This document shows positions 1-5,403 of a stretch of DNA of 5,403 nucleotides, one piece after another (positions within the stretch are counted from its first letter, which is position 1; every line of letters begins with the position of its first letter). The translations under genes were made by a program, and so were the position numbers. Source of the stretch: Dehalococcoidia bacterium (GTDB lineage: Bacteria > Chloroflexota > Dehalococcoidia > UBA6926); assembly GCA_012271225.1 (NCBI GenBank), contig JAAXGS010000126.1:1-5403 (forward strand), given 5' to 3'. The notes beneath the pieces were generated by a model, which saw nothing but the letters and a program-made list of their open reading frames with translations, was not told the origin of the DNA and did no database searches.

Positions 1-747
1 GGCTCCCCGATGGCCGATTTCTTTGTGGTTTTTGCCGTCGCCGCGGACGATGGCACCGCGGGCCTGACGGCCTTCCTTGTCGATGTCCCGCAGCCGGGCG
101 TCATCTTTCTGCGGCGTGATGAGGGCATGGGACTCAAGGGGATGCCCCACTGCGATTGGTCGTTCGACGGCTGCCGCGTTCCGGCGTCGCACATCATCGG
201 CAGTATCGGCGAGGGGGCGGACATTGCCCGACTCAGTATGAACGCGATTCAGCCGCTCCTCGCCGCGCGCGGGCTTGGCGCGGCGGAGGAGGCGCTGGCC
301 TTCGCGCGCGACTACACGAACAGGCGGCGCATCTACGGCGGTCTCCTGTCCGACCTGCAAACGACGCAACTTCACCTCGCAGACATCGCCGTCAACGTCG
401 AGGCGACCCGTCTGCTCACGTACCGCGCCGCGCGGATGGTGGATGAGGGCCGATTCCGTGAGGAATCCGACGCCGCCGTCCTGAATATCGCCAGGTTGAC
501 CGCCGCCCGCGCCGCCGTCCACGCCACGGATCACGCCATGCAGGCGGTCGGCGGCCATGCCTATATGGAGGTGCATCCCCTTGAGCGCATGTACCGGGAC
601 GCTCGCCACCTGAGCCTGTACATGGGCACAAGCGAGGTGTTGAGCCTCCGCCTCGCCCGCGCCGTCCTTGACGGAGGCCTCGATTACGGCCCGTCCGTCT
701 CCCGTCAGGCAACGGAGGAGAGATCGCGCCGGGAGTCCGGCGGCTAG
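1..747 (+). CDS. Acyl-CoA dehydrogenase family protein, 5'-partial (C-terminal ~248 residues)
   Basis: FAD-dependent flavoenzyme family that introduces an alpha-beta double bond into acyl-CoA thioesters in fatty-acid or related acyl-CoA catabolism in the cytoplasm. The reading frame is open from base 1, and the first residues (GSPMADFFVVFA) match the middle beta-domain, so the N-terminal helical domain and the true start lie outside. Numbering from base 1: beta-domain to about 66, including FDGCRVPASHIIG (55-67), the usual entry to the C-terminal helical domain. R109-x-x-Y-G with Q120 and LAD 126-128 fit the FAD/dimer-contact region. QAVGG (181-185) and YRDARHLSLYMGTSEV (198-213) are the family's C-terminal signature. 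Oddity: M208 sits where short/medium-chain enzymes have the catalytic Glu (YEGT), and I83 aligns by eye with the alternative Glu of isovaleryl-CoA dehydrogenase. The tail after residue 223 is hydrophilic. The gene converges on the minus-strand operon. Family assignment is firm; substrate and activity are unknown. Confidence 0.95.
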   Translation, partial: GSPMADFFVVFAVAADDGTAGLTAFLVDVPQPGVIFLRRDEGMGLKGMPHCDWSFDGCRVPASHIIGSIGEGADIARLSMNAIQPLLAARGLGAAEEALAFARDYTNRRRIYGGLLSDLQTTQLHLADIAVNVEATRLLTYRAARMVDEGRFREESDAAVLNIARLTAARAAVHATDHAMQAVGGHAYMEVHPLERMYRDARHLSLYMGTSEVLSLRLARAVLDGGLDYGPSVSRQATEERSRRESGG

Positions 748-768
748 CGCGCGGCGCGAGTTTGCGGC

Positions 769-816
769 GCCCACGCCTGTCCGCGCCACTGCCCAAGAGG
801 GGCGCATGGCGTGGGC
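769..816. terminator. Possible bidirectional terminator-like hairpin between convergent genes
   Basis: GCCCACGCC (769-777) is perfectly complementary to GGCGTGGGC (808-816). Nested inside, GCGCC (783-787) pairs with GGCGC (801-805), leaving a small asymmetric internal loop and a 13-base apical loop. It lies 21 bases after the dehydrogenase stop and 9 bases beyond the stop of the opposing DUF4129 gene, where a shared terminator would be expected. Neither strand has a run of U after the stem, so it is not a canonical intrinsic terminator. It may stop transcription weakly, protect RNA 3' ends, or be chance in GC-rich DNA. Confidence 0.3.
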
Positions 817-825
817 TGCCCCACC

Positions 826-2376
826 CTACATCATGCGGGCATCGTCCGGCCCCATCCCGGGCGGCGGACTCTCCTCATGCGGGCGCAGGTCCGGCCGCAT
901 GCGCAGCCAGCGCGGCAGCGGCCCGCGCGCCGGTTGACGCTCCTGCGGCACCTCTCCATCCGGCGTTGGCCGCGTGCGCGGCGGCGGATAGGCGTCACGC
1001 ACGCTTGTCCACGTCTGCCGGATGAGTCCGATGTCCGTATTCGAGGGGGCGATGCCGCCGTACCGCGCCTGAACAAAGGCATCCGTGAAGATTCCGATAT
1101 CCTGCCGGCTGAAGAGCCTCCGCAATTCGCCGCGAAACTCCTCCGGCGTCTGCCAGACCGCCCGCTGCAGGCCGTGATCCTCCGCCAGCGCCAACAGACC
1201 GCGATAGGCGCCCAGCGCAATCGACACCGGGCTGTTCGGATCCAGATCGGACATGCCGTCGTCATGCTTTGGAGTTCGTCTGAATCTGGCGGCCAGGGCC
1301 GACAGCGCCGAGGACAGATCCTCCACGATGGTCGTCTCTCCCTGCAGCCGCTCCCGTTCCTCCCCGGGCATCATCTGCGCGCGGCGTCCGCGTATGCCGG
1401 AGAACAACCGCCACAGGAACAGGGCCGTGGCGGCAACCGCCGCGCCCAACGCCGTCCAGGCAGCGACGCGTGACAGCCAGTGGAGCAGCCGGTTGGACCC
1501 CTCCTCACGCGTGAAGATGCGGTCAAAGTCCGGGGCGGGCGGCAGATTGAACTCCACGCCCGGCCCATCGCGCGCAAAGAGGCTGATCAGCGCGAAAAAG
1601 GCGTACACCACCGCGCGGACAATCAACTCCAGCACCCAGCCGATGACGGCCGCAATTGGCGCAAGAATGCCGGACGCATACTGAAAAACCGTGGCGGAGA
1701 CGCGGCCAAGCTCTCCCTCAGCCGCAATGGCCAGCAGCACGCTGCCAAGGACGATTCCGCCAACGGTCAGCGCCATCATGCGCGGCCAGTCACGCAGACC
1801 GGCGCTCTGCTGCGGCGACATCGACGTGATGTGCGCCAGGGCAAAGGCGGCAATGCCGGAGCCGAAGAAAAGGAAGGTGGGAACCGGCGTTCCGATGGAG
1901 ATTGTGAGAATCACGTCCGTGACCACGCCCACAACGACGACGATCGCGCCGATTCTGAACGACTGCGCAAGGGATGCCAGCCACACGGACTCCTGCCCAA
2001 GATGCGTGCCGCGCCACCAGAAGACGCCAAGCAGCACACCCCCCGCGACGAGATGTCTGGCAACCGTCCAGTCCTGCGCGAGCAGGAACGGCCATGCGAA
2101 GTCCCAGCCGACCTGCGGGAGGATCGCAATGCCGATGTAGATGACAATCACGCCGGCCATGGCGGCGATCGCGCGCGCCGCGCGCATCGGCGCATCTGAC
2201 GGCACAACCCACCGCGTCAGGGCGAATCCTGCCACGGCAACCAGCAGTGCCTGCCAGACGGGGACCGCGCTCTCATGCGCCCCGATCAACAGCAGCGCCA
2301 GCGTGCTCGCAATGCTGATCCAGGCGATCTCCATCGACAGGCGCGCGCCCTCAAGCGCCATGGGCGCCCATCTCAT
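826..2376 (-). CDS. Polytopic membrane protein with C-terminal DUF4129 domain, no transglutaminase domain
   Basis: 516 residues. About nine hydrophobic stretches look like membrane helices: roughly 16-34, 40-57, 68-86, 108-121, 143-161, 166-183, 202-219, 236-267 (long, perhaps two) and 303-325. A hydrophilic loop (268-302) lies before the last helix. A charged cytoplasmic-type segment (326-380) leads to a DUF4129 domain at about 384-441: ALGAYRGLLALAEDHGL, then QTPEEFRGELRRLF, ending in ARYGG (437-441), the usual DUF4129 close. A Pro/Arg-rich tail of about 55 residues follows (462-516). DUF4129 ends many TgpA-type membrane transglutaminases, but this protein has no cysteine, so that chemistry is absent. 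The start ATG overlaps the DUF58 stop (ATGA, 2373-2376), implying translational coupling; AGGGG at 2391-2387 is a plausible ribosome site 10 bases upstream. An internal ATG at residue 15 is an alternative start. Probable role: membrane partner of the MoxR/DUF58 pair. DUF4129 is clear; function is inferred. Confidence 0.88.
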   Translation of the reverse strand: MRWAPMALEGARLSMEIAWISIASTLALLLIGAHESAVPVWQALLVAVAGFALTRWVVPSDAPMRAARAIAAMAGVIVIYIGIAILPQVGWDFAWPFLLAQDWTVARHLVAGGVLLGVFWWRGTHLGQESVWLASLAQSFRIGAIVVVVGVVTDVILTISIGTPVPTFLFFGSGIAAFALAHITSMSPQQSAGLRDWPRMMALTVGGIVLGSVLLAIAAEGELGRVSATVFQYASGILAPIAAVIGWVLELIVRAVVYAFFALISLFARDGPGVEFNLPPAPDFDRIFTREEGSNRLLHWLSRVAAWTALGAAVAATALFLWRLFSGIRGRRAQMMPGEERERLQGETTIVEDLSSALSALAARFRRTPKHDDGMSDLDPNSPVSIALGAYRGLLALAEDHGLQRAVWQTPEEFRGELRRLFSRQDIGIFTDAFVQARYGGIAPSNTDIGLIRQTWTSVRDAYPPPRTRPTPDGEVPQERQPARGPLPRWLRMRPDLRPHEESPPPGMGPDDARMM

Positions 2377-3662
2377 GCGGACACCGCCCCTGTGGGAACG
2401 GCCACGTGCCCGGGGCCGCCGTCCACGCCCGGCCGGAACACCGCCTCCCGCTCCAACCGGGCCATCTGTTGGCCGATTTCATAGACGGTGATCCCCGGGG
2501 CGTCCATCGGAGGCGGGGGCGTCTCCGCCGTCCAGACGATGCTCAACCGCGCGCCGTGGCGGCGCAGAGCGCGCAGGGCGGTGATCGTCGCCTCATCCAG
2601 CACGCTTGTCACCATGACGATCGTCGCTCCGGCGGGGAGCTGCCGCGTCTGCTCGATGATGAATTGCGCCATGGGTTGACGACCCACCGGCGTCACGACG
2701 GCCAAGCTCTCAAGCACCGTCGTGAACTGCTGCCGCGTCCGGTTTGGCATGACGCGAATCGGCTCATCCGTCAAGGGTGAGACGCAGTTGGTCAGGAATC
2801 CGAACGCGATCTTGTTTGCGGAGGCCCACTCCGCAATGGAGGCCGCGGCGGTCACGCCCCGCTCCAACAGCACGGGGGAGTACCCCCACTGCCCCTCACT
2901 GACCGTCAACGTCTGCGCGTTCAGCACCACAATCACGGTCTCAGACACGGACGGCGCGAACAGCCGGACGGTGAGCGCCTGCGCGCGGGCTGTTGCCTTC
3001 CAGTCGACGCGACGGAGCGCGTCACCCGCCTCATACAGCCGCAGGCCGCGCAGCCTGCTTGGGTCTTCATGGTACGGCTGCCCGCCGCGGAGTTCTCCAA
3101 ACGGGCGGCGGGCGGGAATCCCCAGCGTGGGCAGCGGCAATGTCTGCGGATAGACGATGACGTGCTGCCATGCCGTTTCCTGCCGCTCTGTGAAGAAGAA
3201 GCCGAACACGTCGCCGCTCATCACGACTGCCGGGCCAAATCGGTACAGCCCGCGGCGGCGGCACTCCATCACAAACCGCCACGTCACCCGTTCATACCGC
3301 GCAAGAGAGGTGGCCCGCGTCATGGAGTATGTCCCCTGCTCCACTCGGAGAGCGCGCGGCTTGCCGGCCTCCTCCAGCCCCGTGGGAAACTGGTCCTCCA
3401 TGGTGACCCACGGCATCGGGATGGCCTTGCGGTTTGTCACGCGAAGCTGAACGCTCACCGTGTCGCCGATGAACGCCCGCGTTACCGAAAGCGACCGCTC
3501 AAACGTGACGCGCGCCAGGCAGACCCGGTTCCACCCCCACGCCACAAGCCACGTCAGCAGCACAAGCGCGCCAAGCCCCACCAGCAGGCCCTGCCCCCTG
3601 ACAAGGCCGACCAGCATGAGCAGGCCAAACGTCGCCAGCCAGCCCCCCGTAAGCGTGAGCAT
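2373..3662 (-). CDS. DUF58 domain membrane protein (vWA-like, MoxR partner)
   Basis: 429 residues, a normal length for DUF58 proteins. Two N-terminal hydrophobic stretches (about 5-21 and 25-44) form a short hairpin anchor. A beta-rich region follows (about 48-170), with RRRGLYRFGP (136-144) preceding DVFGFF (151-156), a common DUF58 feature. The diagnostic motif is LRLYEAGDALRRVDWKATAR (207-226), matching the family pattern R-x-Y-x-x-GD-x-x-R-x-(I/V)-DW-K-x-(S/T)-AR. The C-terminal part (about 241-395) looks like a vWA fold. Its first strand reads VIVVLNAQT (243-251), with N248 where a metal-binding vWA has Asp, so the metal site is degenerate. DUF58 genes usually accompany moxR, and here the gene starts 10 bases after the moxR stop. 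AAGGG lies only two bases from the ATG, a poorly spaced ribosome site, so initiation may depend on coupling to moxR. The last four bases overlap the DUF4129 gene. The molecular role is unproven; it is presumably a membrane adaptor or substrate of the ATPase. Confidence 0.95.
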   Translation of the reverse strand: MLTLTGGWLATFGLLMLVGLVRGQGLLVGLGALVLLTWLVAWGWNRVCLARVTFERSLSVTRAFIGDTVSVQLRVTNRKAIPMPWVTMEDQFPTGLEEAGKPRALRVEQGTYSMTRATSLARYERVTWRFVMECRRRGLYRFGPAVVMSGDVFGFFFTERQETAWQHVIVYPQTLPLPTLGIPARRPFGELRGGQPYHEDPSRLRGLRLYEAGDALRRVDWKATARAQALTVRLFAPSVSETVIVVLNAQTLTVSEGQWGYSPVLLERGVTAAASIAEWASANKIAFGFLTNCVSPLTDEPIRVMPNRTRQQFTTVLESLAVVTPVGRQPMAQFIIEQTRQLPAGATIVMVTSVLDEATITALRALRRHGARLSIVWTAETPPPPMDAPGITVYEIGQQMARLEREAVFRPGVDGGPGHVAVPTGAVSA

Positions 3663-3672
3663 TGCCCTTAAA

Positions 3673-4653
3673 TCAATCCGCAGTGACGCCTTCCGCCGCG
3701 ACGGCGTCTTCCGGCTGCCCGCTTATGGGAACTCGCACGCTCCGAAGCACGTCCTCAACGACGTCAGTCGCCGTTTGGCCGCGGAGCCGCGCCTGCGGGC
3801 TGAGAATGAAACGGTGGCTCAGAACGGACGGAGCCATGTACTTCACATCATCAGGAGTCACGTACGCCCGGCCGCGCTGCAGCGCCAGGGCCTGCGCGGT
3901 CTGATACAGGGCCAGAGAGGCGCGCGGGCTTGCTCCCAGATCAAGGGACGGATGCCCGCGCGTCGCGTGGACCAGCGCAATGATGTACTGCTCCAACGCG
4001 GGCTCCACGCGCGCTGAGGACACCTGTTCCTGCAAGCTCAGGAGATCCTGCGGCGACAGCGCGGGGCGCAGGCGCTCCAGTGGATCATCCCCCGTGAACC
4101 GATGAATCATGCGCCCCTCCTCCTCGGCGGAGGGGAAACCGATGCTGAGACGCATCAGAAACCGGTCAAGCTGCGCCTCCGGCAGTGGGAATGTTCCCTC
4201 CAACTCGATGGGGTTCTGCGTGGCGATCACAAGGAACGGCGCGGGCAGCGGCAGCGTCTCGCCCTCAATCGTCACCTGCCTCTCCTGCATGGCCTCCAGC
4301 AGGGCGGACTGCGTGCGCGGCGTGGCGCGGTTGACCTCATCCGCCAACAGAATCTGCGAGAAGATCGGCCCGCGCCGCAACTCAAACTCGCCGGATTTCT
4401 GGTTGAAATAACTGATGCCCGTGATGTCCGCCGGCATCAGGTCAGGCGTGAACTGCACACGGCTGAATGAGCAGCCGAGCGCCGCGGCCAGCGCCTTTGC
4501 CAGCGTGGTCTTGCCGCTCCCCGGAACATCCTCAAAGAGCAGGTGGCCGCGGCACAGGAGCGCCGTCACCGCAAGCTCAATGACGTCCTGCTTTCCGACG
4601 ATGACGGAGCCGACGCTTTCGGTCAGCCATCGCGCGGCCTCGCTGATGGGCAT
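3673..4653 (-). CDS. MoxR family AAA+ ATPase
   Basis: 326 residues from the chosen ATG, typical of MoxR proteins. Motifs: VIVGKQDVIELAV (18-30) before the core; Walker A in EDVPGSGKTT (41-50); FTPDLMPADITG (68-79); Walker B LLADEVNRA (102-110) with the acidic pair D105/E106; QSALLEAMQERQVTIEG (115-131); sensor 1 in ATQNPIE (144-150), followed by EGTFPLPEAQLDRF (152-165); sensor 2 in GASPRAS (240-246, R244). These form a complete, apparently active ATPase. MoxR enzymes act as chaperone-like remodellers of partner proteins, and the order moxR, DUF58, DUF4129 is a classic arrangement. Start choice: the frame stays open to an ATG at 4815, but the extra 54 residues are Cys/Gly/Arg-rich, carry a DNA repeat and look unlike MoxR N-termini. 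The ATG at 4653 gives the normal short lead-in, though it lacks a well-placed ribosome site: GGGAGGAGG lies 22 bases upstream and 7 bases from an in-frame ATC (4668). First gene of the operon. Confidence 0.96.
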   Translation of the reverse strand: MPISEAARWLTESVGSVIVGKQDVIELAVTALLCRGHLLFEDVPGSGKTTLAKALAAALGCSFSRVQFTPDLMPADITGISYFNQKSGEFELRRGPIFSQILLADEVNRATPRTQSALLEAMQERQVTIEGETLPLPAPFLVIATQNPIELEGTFPLPEAQLDRFLMRLSIGFPSAEEEGRMIHRFTGDDPLERLRPALSPQDLLSLQEQVSSARVEPALEQYIIALVHATRGHPSLDLGASPRASLALYQTAQALALQRGRAYVTPDDVKYMAPSVLSHRFILSPQARLRGQTATDVVEDVLRSVRVPISGQPEDAVAAEGVTAD

Positions 4654-4674
4654 CGCGTCGTCAGTGATTGCGCA

Positions 4675-4760
4675 GCCTCCTCCCGAGTATGAGCAGTTCC
4701 TCACGGGACAGGCCCGCGCATGCTGTTCCCACCGGCCTCCTCCCGGGTCCGGGCAGTTTT
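4675..4760 (-). repeat. Imperfect 26-bp direct repeat (two copies, 60 bp apart) containing GGGAGGAGG
   Basis: Copies at 4675-4700 and 4735-4760 match at 20 of 26 positions; the identical core is GCCTCCTCCCG, which on the minus strand contains GGGAGGAGG (4684-4676 and 4744-4736). The copies are exactly 60 bases apart, so any reading frame is kept between them; in the upstream extension of the moxR frame they read NCPDPGGG and NCSYSGGG. The similarity ends beyond the 26 bp. The shared core is a strong purine-rich Shine-Dalgarno-like sequence on the operon strand, which suggests duplication of a translation-initiation or regulatory element. Confidence 0.55.
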
Positions 4761-4814
4761 CCGCGATGACGCCTGAGCCGCCCTGCGCGGAATCCCGCCA
4801 AAGACATTGACACA

Positions 4815-4820
4815 AGTATA
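4815..4820 (-). promoter_or_regulatory. Candidate -10 box TATACT upstream of moxR
   Basis: The minus strand reads TATACT (4820-4815), five of six matches to the sigma-70 -10 consensus, in otherwise very GC-rich DNA. The hexamers 16-18 bases upstream are GC-only and do not resemble a -35 box, so the call rests on one element. Transcription would begin near 4808-4807, giving moxR a leader of about 155 bases containing both repeat copies. A start there would also exclude the upstream ATG at 4815 as the moxR start. It coincides with an ATG at 4807, 7 bases after the box, the geometry of a leaderless transcript. Confidence 0.25.
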
Positions 4821-4961
4821 CGGCTTGCCCACCGATGGGCGCGCGCGTTTACGCTGCGCTGCGGCGCGCCCGCGCATCCGCATTGAAACTGCGCACCTTA
4901 TGTCCACGTTGGAACTGACTTGGAGGCGGTGCAAGCACGCGCGCACCCCTACGCGTTCAGT

Positions 4962-5403
4962 TCATCCCGTGCTAGCAGAGGGCGTCGGCTCCGCTGTGGG
5001 GACGGGGGTTTGGGCGGGGACGGTGGCGTCGCGGATGCGGAGCATGATCAGGTCTCCATCGTGCCAGGGCTGTGTGGCGACTGACCAGGTCAGCGTGCCC
5101 GCCGCGCTGTCCACGGTTGCGGCATCCGCCGAGAGGGTCAGTGACACCGAGGCATCCAACTCAATGAAGTCAATGGCGTTGCCGGTCAGGGATGTATACG
5201 GTGACAGTGTGAGCACGACGGAGCCGCCCTGCCACGTCAGGCTCTGCAATGCGCTGTCCACATCGCCGATGGTGAAGGCCGCGGGGGAGAGATCCCCGTT
5301 GGCAGTTGTGTCCGCCCCCACCCCGGTTCCCGTGAGCGCCACCGGATCAAAGAACGCCTCATGCACCGTGCCAGAAGGCGCGGTAACGTGCGCAGCCACC
5401 CCT
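4962..5403 (-). CDS. Probable secreted/cell-surface beta-rich protein, C-terminal fragment (5'-partial)
   Basis: The frame is open to the right edge of the window, so only about the last 146 residues are seen; the GTG at 5399 is probably internal. I do not recognise a named family with certainty. Numbering from that GTG: VHEAFFDP (12-19), a Gly/Asp/Thr loop (23-36), then a Ser/Thr/Val-rich run with alternating hydrophobic residues typical of beta strands. This run includes AFTIGDVDSALQSLTW (41-56) and VVLTLSP (61-67), then TLTWS (102-106) and WHDGDLIMLRIRD (112-124). The WxxGD...LRIR end and the TIGD...LTW...L-LSP layout recall beta-sandwich repeat modules of large bacterial surface proteins. 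The protein ends in a Pro/Thr/Ser linker-like tail (TPVPTAEPTPSASTG, 131-145) with no membrane anchor or sorting signal after it. Extracellular location is inferred from composition. It lies upstream of moxR on the same strand but 308 bases away, so it is probably a separate unit. Confidence 0.75.
   Translation of the reverse strand, partial: GVAAHVTAPSGTVHEAFFDPVALTGTGVGADTTANGDLSPAAFTIGDVDSALQSLTWQGGSVVLTLSPYTSLTGNAIDFIELDASVSLTLSADAATVDSAAGTLTWSVATQPWHDGDLIMLRIRDATVPAQTPVPTAEPTPSASTG

Larger units (their letters stand above)
4654..4961. other. 308-base gap upstream of moxR: leader region without a firm gene
   Basis: This interval separates the stop of the secreted-protein gene from the moxR start; both genes are on the minus strand. 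From the moxR end outwards it holds two copies of a GGGAGGAGG-bearing direct repeat, a minus-strand ORF of 48 codons (4807-4661) ending 7 bases before the moxR ATG, a TATACT box, and a GC-rich inverted repeat. That repeat pairs GGGCGCGC (4837-4844) with GCGCGCCC (4864-4871), with a 19-base loop and no U run. The stretch 4885-4925 is less GC-rich than its surroundings, as promoter regions often are, but I find no convincing -35/-10 pair there. An 81-codon minus-strand frame across 4701-4946 is Arg-rich, resembles no family and is probably not a gene. Confidence 0.6.

Noticed and set aside
416..796. Minus-strand ORF of 126 codons opposite the acyl-CoA dehydrogenase
   Set aside because: Low-complexity Arg/Gly-rich translation antisense to a clearly coding frame.
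1480..2199. Plus-strand ORF of 239 codons opposite the DUF4129 gene
   Set aside because: It is the antisense of a well-supported membrane protein gene. Its translation is rich in Arg, His, Asn and Gln with no domain, as expected when GC-rich codons are read in reverse.
3069..3671. Plus-strand ORF of 200 codons opposite the DUF58 gene
   Set aside because: Antisense shadow of the DUF58 gene, very rich in His, Arg and Pro, with no recognisable motif.
4654..4815. 54-residue N-terminal extension of MoxR from the ATG at 4815
   Set aside because: The extension is unlike MoxR N-termini, carries a duplicated DNA element, and its ATG overlaps the candidate -10 box. The 4653 start gives the normal family length.
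4807..4835. Plus-strand TTGACA (4807-4812) as a -35 box
   Set aside because: At 17 bases spacing the -10 hexamer would be CACCGA, which does not match, and no plus-strand gene follows.
4701..4946. Minus-strand ORF of 81 codons in the moxR upstream gap
   Set aside because: Arg-rich, no family resemblance, no ribosome site at the start, and it overlaps other candidate leader elements. Probably chance.
4928..4947. GGTGC/GCACC hairpin after the surface-protein gene as a terminator
   Set aside because: Only a 5-bp stem with a 10-base loop and no U run on the minus strand; easily expected by chance in GC-rich DNA.

Overview
This is GC-rich bacterial DNA in which the four clear genes use mostly G or C at the third codon position. 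It holds no mobile element, CRISPR array, tRNA or rRNA that I can see. The organism cannot be named from the sequence. A MoxR / DUF58 / DUF4129 cluster beside an acyl-CoA dehydrogenase and a secreted beta-rich protein would suit a free-living high-GC lineage such as Chloroflexota or Actinomycetota; that is inference, with a weak lean to Chloroflexota.

Layout. Bases 1-747 (+) are the 3' part of an acyl-CoA dehydrogenase gene whose start lies before the window. A short convergent gap (748-825) contains a two-part GC-rich inverted repeat. Bases 826-4653 (-) are a tight three-gene operon, transcribed right to left: a MoxR-type AAA+ ATPase (4653-3673), a DUF58 membrane protein with a degenerate vWA-like core (3662-2373), and a polytopic membrane protein ending in a DUF4129 domain (2376-826). 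The first junction is 10 bases; the second is a 4-base ATGA overlap. Bases 4654-4961 form a leader or intergenic region with a 26-bp direct repeat carrying GGGAGGAGG, a TATACT -10-like box and a possible 48-codon small ORF. Bases 4962-5403 (-) are the 3' end of a gene for an extracellular-type beta-rich protein with a Pro/Thr tail.

How the genes work together. MoxR ATPases are thought to remodel or activate partner proteins, often through vWA-like partners such as DUF58. DUF4129 is the cytoplasmic C-terminal module of many TgpA-like membrane transglutaminases. The operon therefore looks like a membrane/envelope maturation module. Its third protein has the TgpA-like frame (many membrane helices, one last helix, DUF4129) but no transglutaminase domain and no cysteine at all, so it cannot be a cysteine transglutaminase. 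The acyl-CoA dehydrogenase is an unrelated convergent neighbour.

The most notable points are an acyl-CoA dehydrogenase lacking a Glu at both classical catalytic-base positions, the transglutaminase-less DUF4129 protein, and the repeat-bearing leader upstream of moxR. Nothing here amounts to a clearly new system.
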